From the NCBI GenBank assembly GCA_025558075.1, contig JAHLKF010000044.1, positions 1-64,000 of the forward strand: 64,000 bases of DNA, given 5' to 3'. This document shows, in pieces, positions 1 through 11,999 of this stretch (within the stretch, counting starts at the first letter, position 1; every line of letters begins with the position of its first letter). The stretch comes from Gaertneriomyces semiglobifer. Lineage: Eukaryota > Chytridiomycota > Chytridiomycetes > Spizellomycetales > Spizellomycetaceae. The notes below the pieces were generated by a model, which was not told the DNA's origin, ran no database searches, and saw nothing but the letters and a program-made list of their open reading frames with translations. The translations under genes and the position numbers were made by a program.

Positions 1-2810
1 AACCCGCATTTAGGTTGGGAGGTACGCACATTGACTGGTATTGCAGGATGGAAGATGAACCCCGTCAACTTCGACTCTGTCTTCAATGAATCAAGGCATA
101 CCTGGTCATTTGGATCTCCAGACATCTTACCAATGTTTTCTATTGGCGCCAGTGATCCAAATCGTGTTGAAACTTTCATGTATCCACCTGAGAGCGAGGA
201 TTTTAGTGAAGGTGCCACTTCCACATGTCCGGTTCAGTGTCCTTGAAGAAGCGCTAACAAGCGATACAGATGCAAGTCAGCTGGACACATGGGTGTTTGA
301 ACAGTTTGCAAGTTTACTTGATCGTGCAAAGCAGAACTCGACGCTGGACACCATGTTACGGCAGGAGAAGATCGTGTTCTTCCTTCAGTAAGCGACGTCA
401 CATTGTCTGCCTTGACTTCGACGACTGCTAACCATGATCAGCTTGCTAGGCCTGGACACAAATGGTCATGCCTTCCGTCCTAATTCTCCAGAGTACCTGA
501 ACAATATCAACCTTGTCGACGCTGGTATGAAGATTGTAGAAGAAAGACTGGAAGCATTTTATGGCGATCAAGCGACTGCATACGTGTTCACAGCTGATCA
601 TGGTATGAGCGATCGTGGCAACCATGGTGATGGACATCCGGATAATACGAGGACCCCCTTAATCGCTTGGGGCGCTGGCGTAGCGGGTCCTGCATCAGAA
701 TCGGAGATTGATGGTTTTAAAGACGAATGGGCATCTATTTACAATCTACCCACTGCGTCACATGACGTGAACCAGGCGGATATTGCACCATTGATGTCTA
801 CCTTGTTATCTATTCCTGTGCCCATGAATTCAGTAGGCACTCTGCCCATGAGATACCTATCCTCAACCATCGAACACAAAGCTGCGCACTTCTAGCTAAT
901 GCCAGACAGATGCTGAATCAGTTTGATGTTAAGGAGGATGAAAAGAGGGAGACGGAGTTATGGTTCAAGGCTTCACGCCTTTAGCGAATTGGCGAGGAAG
1001 AGTTAGCCACATTGAGTCGAACTACAAAGCCGACAATGGGAAGATGCCATTGCGGAATGCGAGGCCTGGTGAAACTAGGAGTGGAAGGGATGCGATATTA
1101 TCAGACGTGAGTTTATTGTATGGGATGGAGATTTTCACGCTGCTCGTGCCGCTGATTGCATGTCATCGCGCAGTTATGACTGGTTATTTACGCCTCATCA
1201 TCACGCTCGGCTACCTGGTTGGATGGCGTACAGTATCACGTGCATATTATCTCCAACTCCGGATACCTCGCAACATCCGATCATCCAGCTCGTCACAGGA
1301 TGCGTCGTGTGCGGGCTTGCGGTTGTTCTGTACTTACAGCGATCGCCCTTGATTACTACGCGTACGCCGCTTTCCACTGTGGTTCTGGAACAAAGTGGCT
1401 CGAAATGGAAAACTATTACCCGCATGATCGGTGGAGGCTCGGGATGGCAGAGGTTGGTCAGTTACGGAATCGCGTATATCTTCGGACTGGAAGTCTTGGT
1501 GCGTACATGACGCGCTACACATTGTACCCACCCGATTGTTAACAGCGTCGACAGGTGTTGAGCTATTTTCACCGAATTCTTCTGTGTCCAGCTCTGATCT
1601 TTCTGGGCCTCGTGTGGCCACGCACACTGTCCACGAGGATAAGGGCAAGGAGTCTGAATTGTTCACGCAGTGGGGCATTTTGTGTTGCTTGGGCAGCGTC
1701 TTTCCGTTGTTTCCCGTGGATGGGGGAGAGAACATCTGGTGGCTCTCGGCTACTACTGCTTTAGCGTTTGCTGCACTCGTGCGCGAGCTACGTAAGGGAC
1801 AGCACTTTCGCGACAGGTATGCTCGTCGGAAGCTTCGTGTCCAGTTTCAGTACAGCTGACATACAATCCCCTGTAGATGCAGTATACGGTGGCAGCCAGT
1901 TGCTGCTCATGCATATTGGTCAGCTTATTGTTCCGTCGTCTATTCTAGGCAAAGGCCTCGTCCGCGTGGTTGCCTGGGCATCGCTTGGTGGGTTTTATGA
2001 CGACTGCGTGCTTTCTTATAGTTGTCGGCTAACTGGTTTTTACTCACTGTGCCCTCCTGAACCACAGCGTATTCGCTCATATCTCCCTTTGTCCTCACCC
2101 GTCGAGGTCGGACTTCGGAGGATAGGTCCTCAACATGTCACTTTGCTTTGCGCCAGTATATGCCAGCTTAACATTGAACTTTGAGGCTTGCTTTCTAGCC
2201 GTCTTTGTTGGGTTAATACTGACCTGGATTGAAGTCGAACGCGTCATATGGAACCACCAGACCAGCTCTTCGGTACGTGATCGTAAGCCCTTCCATAATC
2301 AGGAATCGTCTGCTTATATTGACCTCTACAGAAAAATTCAACAATTTCAACTTCGCCCGTCCACTTGCCGGATCTGCGCATTGCCTTCACATTCCTTCTT
2401 CTCCTCCACTTGGGCTTTTTGGCCCTTCAAACATTGCGTCATTATCATCGTTCTCACTCGCATCCGTATACCGCTTTACCACCGTTTTCGCACCGTTTCT
2501 CATGGCTGCTCTTCTATTATTCAAAATCCTCGTACCGTTCCTTCCTTTGTTCCTGTCTATTAACATCATACAAGAGCAACGTCACGGAGACCTCCAGGGT
2601 AGCCAGGGACTGTTAGGACTGATAGTGGGAACTGCGGATGTAATGGCGTTGACTTTCTTCTGGTTGGTTAAGGATGAGGGGAGTTGGCTAGAGATTGGGA
2701 GCGGGATCAGCCATTTCGTAATCTGTTGCTGGCTGGGCGTTTGGGCAGGTGCTGTCGGGGGTGCTGTAGGTGGACTTGTGAAGGGTGATAGACCACATAA
2801 ACAGGAGTAA
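1..2810 (+). CDS. MCD4: GPI ethanolamine phosphate transferase 1 (Mcd4/PIG-N), 5' partial, reading frame broken
   Basis: ER membrane enzyme that adds ethanolamine phosphate to the first mannose of GPI anchor precursors. The window opens inside the gene. Exons ending at 205, 270-387 and starting at 442 join in frame through GT-AG introns with CTAAC-like branch sites. They encode the family's metal-binding, alkaline-phosphatase-like segment ([37 protein letters not shown]). The C-terminal multi-pass membrane region follows, with introns at 1107-1173 and near 1499-1555. The end is recognisable at 2386-2810 ([25 protein letters not shown]). Between about 880 and 1420 the homologous protein can be followed only by changing frame about nine times. 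Each change is explained by one or two missing bases, never by an extra one. Family identity is very secure. Whether the breaks are real or sequencing errors is not settled, and no upstream start is visible. Confidence 0.9.
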
Positions 2811-2905
2811 CATCCTCTCATTGGTGAATAGAAGACATGTAATTCAACCTTTAGGTTAGGTAGTGGGTATTTCCTCCAAAATTGATATTATCTCTACTTA
2901 TGAGC

Positions 2906-3810
2906 TCATTCCATTTTATCAAGTTGATCCAACCGACTTAATATGACCGCTTTGCTGAGGAGAAGGAATTATTAGCCACAGGACGTGGTTGTATAGAAAG
3001 CTCATCTTACCTTGTTTCTTGAATTTCCCCAGCCAGGAACACCTCGTCTAGTATTGCGTAGACTTTGTAAAACTGACAAAGAATATGAGCATCCTCTACG
3101 ATCCGTCCCTTGACTTACACCATCGTGCTCAGTACGTACATTGAAAACCAAATCGAGCTCACATACGTTCCTGAAAAACGCATCCAAAACCTCGACAAAG
3201 AAATGTATCGCCTCCAGGTAAGCGAGTTCATTGTCATTCGTGTCAACACAGAAACAGAAAAATAAGCCGGCATATCGACGGTAGACTATCTTGTAGTTTC
3301 GAAACTATAATGAAATGCAAAGTTTAACCCAATAGTTAGCGTGCACATTCAATGATTGCGGGTTCATTTGGACAGAAACCAGCTCTCCTATGCTGCAGAC
3401 TATTGCACGCCCGCGCGGCACCGAAGCTGCTTTCAACTTCAAACCGATGTCCCGATATTTCTCTTGGTTATGCCGTAACAAAGTTTCCAGTCGTGGCCCG
3501 CTGATGGTACATCCTTCAAACTCCGTTTGGACGCACATGCGGCAGTACAAAACGCTGCCATCAAACATAACTACTATCTACCGCATACCCACTTCAACAA
3601 AATTTGATTGATGCTTTGATCTCTTGCAGCTACGAGTCGATGCACTTCTTGCTTTAACTTTATCTTCTCATCATCTTCAAAGGGCATGTACCATTTCGAT
3701 AACCTAGTCTTTCCCTGACGATTCTGAACCAAAATGAAACGTATCTGTACATGACTACGTTATTGAACAATTAAGAGGCTACGACTCCTGTACTTCCACA
3801 TTCTTACCAT
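2906..3810 (-). CDS. APS2: AP-2 adaptor complex sigma subunit
   Basis: Small subunit of the AP-2 clathrin adaptor, which acts in endocytosis at the plasma membrane. Five exons on the minus strand: 3808-3810, 3593-3744, 3140-3304, 3011-3072, 2906-2954. The first exon is just the ATG codon followed by gtaag, so the gene is easy to miss. The spliced protein reads as a near-complete sigma-2: [15 protein letters not shown], then [16 protein letters not shown], then [27 protein letters not shown], and ends [10 protein letters not shown]. That gives about 143 residues, the normal length. One base seems to be missing in an A run around 3614-3616 (RDQ/KHQSN junction). Without it the second exon would be out of frame. 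The third-exon donor chosen (gtgggt at 3592) is weaker than the others. Sigma-2 fits better than sigma-1 because of [13 protein letters not shown] and [12 protein letters not shown]. Confidence 0.88.
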
Positions 3811-3960
3811 TGTGGAATCCTGGTCAAATGTGCGGATGCCCAGTTCACATCCGAGCGGTGTGAGAGACGCACGACGCGACAAAACGCAACTGGGTTGATC
3901 AACAACCGAGCAAAGACGAGAGCGAACGATTGACAGGCTGCTCCTTTAACCCTCGCAAGG

Positions 3961-5412
3961 ATGACGGCAAAGTATCAAAACCTGGATTTGGATACTCAAC
4001 CGGACATCTATGAAACGCCAGATCCGGCATCTCAACCTGCTGCCTTCGCCGCCCACCACCCGGAAACTGGAGCTTATTCCGAGTACGACGACGACGAGAA
4101 CGATGACGAGGGGGTTGTACGGACACGAGTTAATGTAGAAGCGGCGGCGGATAAGTTTGCAGAATGGAGCACTGGACCCAAGAAAAGCCAGCGAAGGAGT
4201 GTTAGAAGGGGCAAAGAGCATGTTTCTGAGGAAACGCCAACACAAAAACTACGAAGATTACTCGATGAAGCGGCAGATCTAGCTCGAGAAGTGGAGTCTC
4301 AACCAAAGGAAGAGGAAGAAAAGGAGAACAAAAGTACGGCAGACGGAAGACCCAAGGTCAAGCGTGCAACACGAACCCAGCTATTAAGCCATATAACAAG
4401 CTTGCAGGTCACGCTCGGCCATTTGAGTGACAAGATCGTAACTAAGGATGGTCGGGAGCTGATGGTATCTGGCGGAGAGAATGGTGTCGGCAGCTTAGTG
4501 CGACAGGCGGAAGTCGGAAAAAACCTGGTCAACCAGCTCCGCAACTTGAAGAACTTGTCAATATCCGAGGAGATCTCAGCAGTAACGGCTTCACAGTCAC
4601 AGAATGCGAACCCGGAGACCGATCCCTACGTGACATACGAGCTTTTCTACACACCATCATCGATGCAACAGGTGTCCCTTGCGTCAATTGCGTCGCTCGA
4701 GTCACGCCTGACAACCTTGGAGCGGCTCATCGGGCTTCCTTCCCTTCAAACGACATCCGCAACTACAGGGTCCAATATCCTTCAAGAGACATCGACACTA
4801 ATTTCATCACTGCAAAAACTCGACAGGAGTTTGTCGCTCCTCACACAACCGAGGCAGCTGGAAATGGTTGCAATGAGAGTCAAAGCAGTTGTCGCTGACA
4901 TGGAACGTTTGATGGAGCTGAGAAAGCGGCAACAATTGGAGAATACGGTCATGTTTGGAAAGATGGGGGGCGAAGCGTTGGCGATCGGATCTGGCACCCC
5001 AGGCGGATCAGGTATAGGTGGAGACAGGAGTGCAACCTCACAACTGCAGGATATTCATTTATCGCAGTCGCTTACTGAATCAGCTCGGAAGATCTCTCAC
5101 ATCTATGATACCCTACAAAAGCTCGATCCGGTTGCATCTCTGCTACCCAACATCATCACGCGCCTTCATGCGCTGAAGTCCCTGCACACAGAGGCTGCCA
5201 CATTCAGCGATACTCTTCAAATGCTGTCAGAAGAACAGGAAAGGGTTAGTACCGGTTTCTACAACATCGACGAAAGTATCAAGCGTGTCGAGCGAAGTCT
5301 GGAAGAAAATGAGAAGCGCGTAGAAAAGAACGTGGAGCGATTGGTTGAGCGAGCAGAGAGCGTCAAGGAACGCGTAGAGGAGCTTATGAAACGGCTGGAG
5401 GGTCATCGCTAG
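3961..5412 (+). CDS. Dynactin subunit p50/dynamitin
   Basis: Subunit of dynactin, the activator of cytoplasmic dynein; yeast counterpart Jnm1, animal DCTN2. A single uninterrupted exon of 483 residues. The N-terminus has the family's short motif region (KYQNLDLDTQPDIYETPD), then an acidic stretch, the segment ETPTQKLRRLLDEA typical of dynamitin, and long predicted coiled coils in the middle and at the C-terminus (SIKRVERSLEENEKRV). Length is a little above the roughly 400 residues of animal p50. The start is the first ATG of the open frame and fits the family N-terminus. The upstream neighbour AP-2 sigma is transcribed divergently, with about 150 bp between the two start codons. Confidence 0.88.
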   Translation: MTAKYQNLDLDTQPDIYETPDPASQPAAFAAHHPETGAYSEYDDDENDDEGVVRTRVNVEAAADKFAEWSTGPKKSQRRSVRRGKEHVSEETPTQKLRRLLDEAADLAREVESQPKEEEEKENKSTADGRPKVKRATRTQLLSHITSLQVTLGHLSDKIVTKDGRELMVSGGENGVGSLVRQAEVGKNLVNQLRNLKNLSISEEISAVTASQSQNANPETDPYVTYELFYTPSSMQQVSLASIASLESRLTTLERLIGLPSLQTTSATTGSNILQETSTLISSLQKLDRSLSLLTQPRQLEMVAMRVKAVVADMERLMELRKRQQLENTVMFGKMGGEALAIGSGTPGGSGIGGDRSATSQLQDIHLSQSLTESARKISHIYDTLQKLDPVASLLPNIITRLHALKSLHTEAATFSDTLQMLSEEQERVSTGFYNIDESIKRVERSLEENEKRVEKNVERLVERAESVKERVEELMKRLEGHR

Positions 5413-5551
5413 AGAATAGATTGGATGTGTATATGTTTCGTCATTTCGCTAGCTGTGGGCTAGTTTATCTGTACCTGCTTGTAAGGCTTGACAGCAAATG
5501 ACATTCTTAGCATAAAGATACTGTGCATCCACATTATACAGGGACCTATGA

Positions 5552-6970
5552 TCATGGTGCCAGATTATCCTTATTTTTGTTCTTATCCGCAATTGTGTAG
5601 TTTCCATAGCTTTTCTGCGGATCGAAAACTTCCCAACGGCTCGCAGGGAAGATGTGTTTGTTCTTCTCATACCAGGCTCTCTCCAACACCTTTCCCGCGT
5701 GAGACTCCTCGGTCTCAATTCTTGCGTCGTTCACCAGACGGACGTCATCGTGAACGTCGAAAGAGAAAAGTGGTCCGGACTTCCCACGTGTGCGGTTGAT
5801 GATAAAGTCATAAAATGTGTAATGCTGAAGGTATTAGAATTAGGCTCAATCGCTCGATGCTAAGCCTTGCCAAGATCATGCTACTTACGTGAGGTATGAT
5901 CAAGTCCTCCTTCACGTACATCAGATTGTCGACATTGACACCGCGTAATTCATGCCACTGCTTCCGACATGCTTCCAAAAACTGGCCAATCGTGTTTCCT
6001 TTCTTAACCTCCACTTGTTTTCTATGCCCTGTTCCGTCCCAATAAGAATATGTAATGAGAATGTTATCCTCTTTGATTCTCTCCTGCTCCTCCAGCCATT
6101 GCCCTTTCAGTTCTTCACGGAGTTTGGTTTCTTCGGCTTCGCGATCACGATCTGGGAGGAACGACGTATCAACCGTGGGGTTTTTTCTGATCTTCTTGGT
6201 AGCTGGTGGTGTGGATGCTAAGTATTGGCAATTCAGCATTAGTAAACCACAGCAGTGAGAACGTTGACCGGTCCATATCCCTCAGCGAGAAGATTCACTT
6301 ATCATATGAACGATACGGCCTTGACATTGCTGCCAAGAATGAAGTTCCCCGAAAGGCCTTCAAGCCGTATCATCCTGATCAGATGAAGTTTTTCGATACA
6401 GTGTAATTTTCATCCTCGGGATGGCCGATCCGACTGTGCTACCCATGTATGACCATAGCTTTGATACCTACCAGGGGACTCTTCTCCATCTTCTTCGCCA
6501 TCTAGATCGAAACTCAGCTTCGGCTTCTCTTTCCGCTTTTTCTTCCGTAGTTCCGCTTTCACTGCTTTGTCTTTTTCTAATTCCTCCTGTCGTTTCTGAT
6601 CCAAACTCTCCTTAATCCGTTGAAACTCCTCGAGCTTGACAAGGCCAATCGTTTGCCGCTTCAATTCGTTATCCACCCAGTCGTTTTGCGCAACGAACTT
6701 GTCCGCGCCAATGTTCACTTGTTTCTCCTACAGATGATCTGCGTGGATGAGAACCGGCTCAAACGAAACGAATAAAGTCACTGACATACCTTGGCGATCC
6801 GATCCTTTTCACTTTGGAATTCATGAAGCATCTTTGTTCGAGCCTTCTCGAGCATTGCGGCTCTGGCGGCCTCGGCCCCGGTGCCTGGAGAGGAAAGTGC
6901 GAGATCAGAAGCTGGACCGGATCCTACGCTATTGCACAACACCTCGCATCTTACCCTTGTACTCGGCCAT
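5552..6970 (-). CDS. FAM50/XAP5 family nuclear protein
   Basis: Conserved eukaryotic nuclear protein; the family (human FAM50A, plant XCT) is tied to splicing and gene expression, with the exact biochemical role unclear. Five exons: 6955-6970, 6790-6884, 6472-6727, 5889-6217, 5552-5824, joining to 322 residues with no frame problem. The first coding exon is only 16 nt (MAEYK plus one base). Diagnostic blocks are [12 protein letters not shown] near the start, FVAQNDWV and [10 protein letters not shown] in the middle, and the highly conserved C-terminal half ([61 protein letters not shown]). The intron at 6218-6471 is unusually long for this window (254 nt). Its 3' end lies 140 bp from that of dynamitin, and the two genes converge. 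Confidence 0.93.
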
Positions 6971-7169
6971 CGTGGTATTGGTTGCTTATTCGGTCTAGCG
7001 ACTTCGCGCTATTCGCTTCGATTATCCAGTTAAGCACCTGAGAATTCACAAGTCGTTGACATGGCGACCCTAATGTGAATCAGGTCAACGCGAACTGGCG
7101 CCAGATGTCATCGCATAAAGGGGCGAGCCTGCAAAGAGCTGGGGGAATAGAAAAGGGCGTTCAAACAGC

Positions 7170-9529
7170 ATGCTACAGGGTCGATGCATGAGTGCAGCCT
7201 TGTTGTTCCAAGGCAGGCTGGTGAGTTTCTTGTAAAAGGGTGACTCTCTTGACTAGCTCAACGCTAAATGAATGCTTACAGAAACCGACATGCCGGCATA
7301 CCAGCTTTCATACTAGATCTTCATTGCAATGTATAACACGTCAAGTACCAACGATATTACAGCTGCTTCCGCGAACGACCCAGCCTTTCGATGTCAGAAG
7401 ATTGGCCGTAGGCCAATTCGCACCCTTCGTCGTCCGTACGAAGGCAACCTCCACTAGGGCACAAACAGTTAGCAAACCCCCCGCAACGCCTATTCCTACA
7501 CAATCTGAGACACCTTCATATCCGGAAGCCGGTACGCGGGCCGCAGATTGGCGGATTGTTAGGGAACTCCTTTCCTACCTATGGCCGAAAGATGCACCAG
7601 GGATTAAGTCTCGCGTGGTCATTGCACTCGTCCTATTGGTTGGCGGTAAGATCCTGAACGTATATGTTCCGATATTATTCAAGTACACCGTCGACATGCT
7701 TGGCCCCGCTGCATCCTCAGAACTTACGGTTATGAGTGTCGCGGGAACTGTTCTACTAGGTTATGGTGCTGCGAGATTGGGTTCCAACCTTTTCCAAGAG
7801 TTGAGAAATGCAGTGTTTGGAAGAGTCGCGCAGCGGGCGATTCGAAGCGCCGCAAGACGGATATTTCACCATTTACTCAATCTGGATTTGAGCTTCCATG
7901 TTAGTCGGCAAACTGGGGGGCTTGTGCGTGCGATAGATCGTGGGACAAAGGGAATCAATATGATCCTGACCTCTATGGTGTTCCATGTTGTTCCAACAAC
8001 TCTGGAAATATCAATGGTTTGCGGTATCCTTGCATACAGCTTTGGACCGGCATACGCAGGAGTGACGATAGTGACCATGGCAGCCTATGCTGCCTTCACG
8101 TTTGCGACAACATCTTGGCGACTCAAGTTTCGTAAGCAGATGAATGCAGCAGACAATCAAGCGGCTAGCACGGCAACCGACTCTCTGCTGAACGTTGAGG
8201 CAGTGAAATACTTCAATAATGAGCGATTCGAGGCGCAACGATACGACGTGTCTTTAGCCAAGTACGAGAAAGCTGCCATTAAAACAACGACATCTCTTGC
8301 GTTTCTTAATGCTGGCCAGAACGCCATTTTTGCGGTTTCGTTGACAACAATCATGTGGCTGGCTGCACAGGGAATTTTAGCTGGGACTATGACTATTGGA
8401 GACCTGGTCATGGTCAATGGACTGGTGTTCCAACTGTCCATGCCACTTAATTTCCTTGGCACTGTTTATCGAGAAACCAGGCAGTCACTGCTGGACATGG
8501 ACACAATGTTCCGCCTTTCTCATGTGCAGTCGAAGACCTCAGAAGCAGCCAACGCACCCGTCCTAGTACTCTCCAAGAGTGGTGGGATTCAACTGCAGAA
8601 TGTCTCTTTTGCATACCACTCTGCCCGACCTATTCTCAATGACTTATCGTTTACGATCCCGGCTGGACACTCCGTCGCTTTCGTGGGACCGAGTGGTTGC
8701 GGCAAGTCCACCATTATGCGTCTCCTCCTCAGGTTTTTTGATCCGCAAACCGGAACGATTATGATTGACGGCCAGGACATCACAAAGGTGTCGCTTGAGT
8801 CTTTGCGTCAGCACATAGGTGTTGTGCCACAGGACACAATTTTATTTAATCAAACCATCTATTACAATATCGCGTACGGTCGACCGGATGCAACCAAGGA
8901 AGAGGTATATGAAGCCGCGAGGAAGGCCAGAATACATGATGTCATCGTAAACCGGTTCCCCGAGGGCTATGAAACCAAAGTTGGAGAAAGAGGCTTGATG
9001 ATCAGTGGCGGTGAAAAGCAGAGAGTGCAACTAGCAAGAATGTTCCTAAAGGTGAGAATTACGCGTATCACAGACACACACAGGCATCCACTAATTATGG
9101 TGTATTGATGATCGTTCTGTACAGAACCCGCCTATTGTTCTTTTCGACGAAGCGACGTCGGCACTCGACCAAAACACCGAAACGGCCATTATGGCTACTA
9201 TTCGCGAGTTTCTCAAGTCGCCGCCTCACGAGTCCCTTCCACTTTCTGCTAGCACGCCTACACCGGGGTCGCGCACAGCGATATTCATCGCACATCGATT
9301 ACGAACTATTCAACACTGTGACTTAATCGTTGTAATGCGGGAGGGGAACGTAGCGGAGTACGGCACGCATGAAGATCTGCTGGCCAGCAATGGTATCTAT
9401 GCTGCCATGTGGAGAGCCCAGCAGGAGGGTGTGATGGATGTCGAAGGTGAAGTGGAAAGTGAGGAGAGAGTCAAGGAAGAGGAGGAGTTGGCGAAAGGTG
9501 TTAAAGCTGTAGAAGAGGATGGCAAGTGA
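7170..9529 (+). CDS. ATM1: Mitochondrial ABC exporter, Atm1/ABCB7 type
   Basis: Half-size ABC transporter of the inner mitochondrial membrane. The family exports a glutathione-linked sulfur compound needed for cytosolic iron-sulfur cluster assembly. Three exons: 7170-7220, 7282-9051, 9125-9529, giving 741 residues. The start at 7170 is inferred from a clean GTGAGT...TTACAG intron; it gives an Arg-rich, acid-poor leader suited to mitochondrial import. The membrane domain follows ([14 protein letters not shown], six predicted helices). In the ATPase domain are Walker [10 protein letters not shown] near residue 486, the signature [12 protein letters not shown] near 592, Walker [13 protein letters not shown] near 611 and the switch His in AIFIAHRL near 664. 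The spacing from Walker B to the switch His is longer than usual because of a Ser/Pro-rich insert. Confidence 0.93.
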
Positions 9530-9788
9530 CGCTGACTCGAGATGGGTTTTTGGAGATTGCCCCAATTGCATGTAGATACTGAAACACACACTGGTAGTAA
9601 ATGAAAACATATTTACTTCATACACTCTTCACACTTCGCAATTGTTACAAGACCTAATAAAATGCGAGAGCCCCTCAGGTCGGCTCAAGATGCCTAAATA
9701 TTCAAAGACGCCTTAAAAAATGATGGTAGTCCGATATATACAAGTGGGCGTAATTCATCCTGGTCCAATCTCTGACTTAGATACACAT

Positions 9789-11632
9789 CTAATGATGTCC
9801 ATGCATCTCCACTTCATCAGGTTCCTCTCCCTTCCATAAGACGGTGGGCTTATAAACGGCCTTTTGAGCCAAGCTCTTGTTCAGCCTCGATGCAAAGAGG
9901 ATACTGACTCCCATCAAAGCGGTACAAAGAGCAAATAGCGTTGAGCTGCTAGTGGACTCGACTTTGAGTAACGCGACAACGACGATCAGATTGAGGGGAA
10001 TACGGAAGACGTTCATGATGGTAGAGCGGGTTTCTTCGGGAATAAGCTTGGCGCGAAGTGTGCCAATGGTGGGGAAATAAAGACCGCAGGTGAACTCGAA
10101 GAGGTTGAACGTTGCAAAGAGAGTAAGCTCGTCCTACGAAATTGCGCTTCCTATTCAAAATCCGACATTGATGCTTTCACAAGGACGGGAAACTCACCTT
10201 AGCAAAAATCGGCAAGATCAACGCAACAGTGGCGATGATGAACGTTAGTCGGCCAATCTGTTCGTGTTTCCATCCTTCGCGCAGTAGGACTTTGAATAGG
10301 ATAGAACCAAGCATAATGCAAACCATCATTGACGCAAAGACGACGCCGAATGGGATTTTGCCCCCGCCGGCAGCGGTTTCCAGAACGGGTGCCCACAAGA
10401 AGACGAATGTGTACATGGTAGACTCAAAAAAGCATTGCATAATACCGATGGCGAGAATATCTTTGTCTGTGCGGAGTCGTACGGTTGAGATAAATGGGAC
10501 ACAACCCTGCCTTGCAAGCCCAAACGTTACCATGCCAAATAATTCTGACTGCATCCATGATAGTATAATGCTTCGATACGCTAGTGCGGGTGGTAGATGA
10601 TGTGCCGTAATTCTCACGCCATGATGGGATGATGACGACCGCCGCCACGATGAGGAAAAACATGGACGCCATGAAAGGCGCAACCAGCCCGAAATAGTCG
10701 GTACAGAGGTTGGCAACCACGCCCGAGGCAATGGCAACGATACCATTCAAAAAAGTGGACCACGAGAATGTGTCGGAAACCAAGGATTCCTTAAAACCTA
10801 TCGAATCCGGGATGTCAGCACTCGAGATATATCCTGTTCTCCTAACCGGCATATCGCCATCGATGCTTACCACGGGAATGATGCTCACTGACCATCCATG
10901 CTTCAAACACGGAGAACAGCAAGGATGTCGCAATACCCCCCAACAAGCGTCCAAACAGCAGCATGGCAAAGTTGGACGATAGCTTCGTGAGGCACGACGC
11001 AGAGTAAATGGCCGTGAACAACACACAGACGAATTTACGTCCCCTAATTGCAATCATTGTTAGCTATATGGGAAGCCGTATTCACCGATTTGCGGTGTGC
11101 GATTTCTCTCCGGCACGAAAGAATACGTACACTCTGTCCGCGACGGATCCAATCATGGTTCCGAATACTGCAGACGACAAAAAGCCCACAACGAACAAAA
11201 TGGCAATATGGTTCAGTTCATAGCCGTATTCACGATACAATGGGTAGGTCGAAGGTCCTTGCAACCAGTCCGCCACTACAATGAAAACATTATGGTTCAT
11301 CAGTCACACACATGAGAAAGACCAGGGTCCATTTCCACCCAGTATCTAGCAGAAAACTTACTCATGACAAGGCAATATACCACCAAATAGTTGTTCCTGA
11401 ACTTGCGAAATAAGCTGTTCAACTTCAGCTCCGTCAAAGGCGACGGCAACCCTTCCGCAGTACCATCCTCATCAACGGCACTGATATCCGCCATGGAATC
11501 CTTGCGTCCATCATCGTTCCCGTCAGACTTGTCACGGAAAACATAGCTCGCGAAAGCAGCGGCGAGGGCTAGTAGGATGAACCCGCTACGGTAGAGCGGG
11601 TTTTCTGTGCCTTCGAGCCCCTGGGCAGTCAT
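9789..11632 (-). CDS. Major facilitator superfamily transporter, MFSD5/molybdate-anion-transporter-like
   Basis: Multi-pass membrane transporter. Six exons (11362-11632, 11131-11275, 10871-11043, 10531-10797, 10198-10466, 9789-10133) join to 489 residues with every phase matching. Characteristic MFSD5-like segments are MMADWLQGPSTYPLY after the first helix, SVADRVGRKFVCVLF in the loop between helices 2 and 3, FSVFEAWMVSEHHSRG, SDTFSWSTFLNGIVAI, and FFESTMYTFVFLWAPVLE. The C-terminus includes LFNLFEFTCGLYFP and TRSTIMNVFRIPL. Human MFSD5 has been linked to molybdate uptake, but the substrate here is unknown. A hydrophilic acidic loop lies between the first helix and the core. The tail is His-rich (MHGHH). 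Confidence 0.85.
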
Positions 11633-11999
11633 GATGAGCCCCGCTCTACTTTTGAAATATAAAGAGGATAACCTCTCCTAAGTTCTAGCACGGCTTCTAT
11701 GAGCTCTATATGCCTTCTTATCCTGAATGTTCCTGCGTATATGCTATATATATATACAAGTATCTGTAGCGTCCCAATCTCTGTCTGGGTGAGCGGCAAG
11801 TTGGCTTTTGCGCAGACCTGAGAAGGACGCACGCGTTTTGGCTAAGAACCGAGTACCGCTGTGTTCGTAAATGATTGCGGTCTTTACATCCAAACTTCTC
11901 GCAGGAAACGAGAAAATAAGGACTTCATCAATGTAGGTGAACCAGTAGGGCTTTTGCATCCACAAGGCACAAGGAGGGAATAACAACAAGTGTACAAAT
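11633..11999. other. Intergenic, 367 bp
   Basis: Upstream of the MFSD5-like gene and downstream of ESF2. Contains an AT-rich stretch (tatatatatatac at about 11744-11756). No gene seen. Confidence 0.6.
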
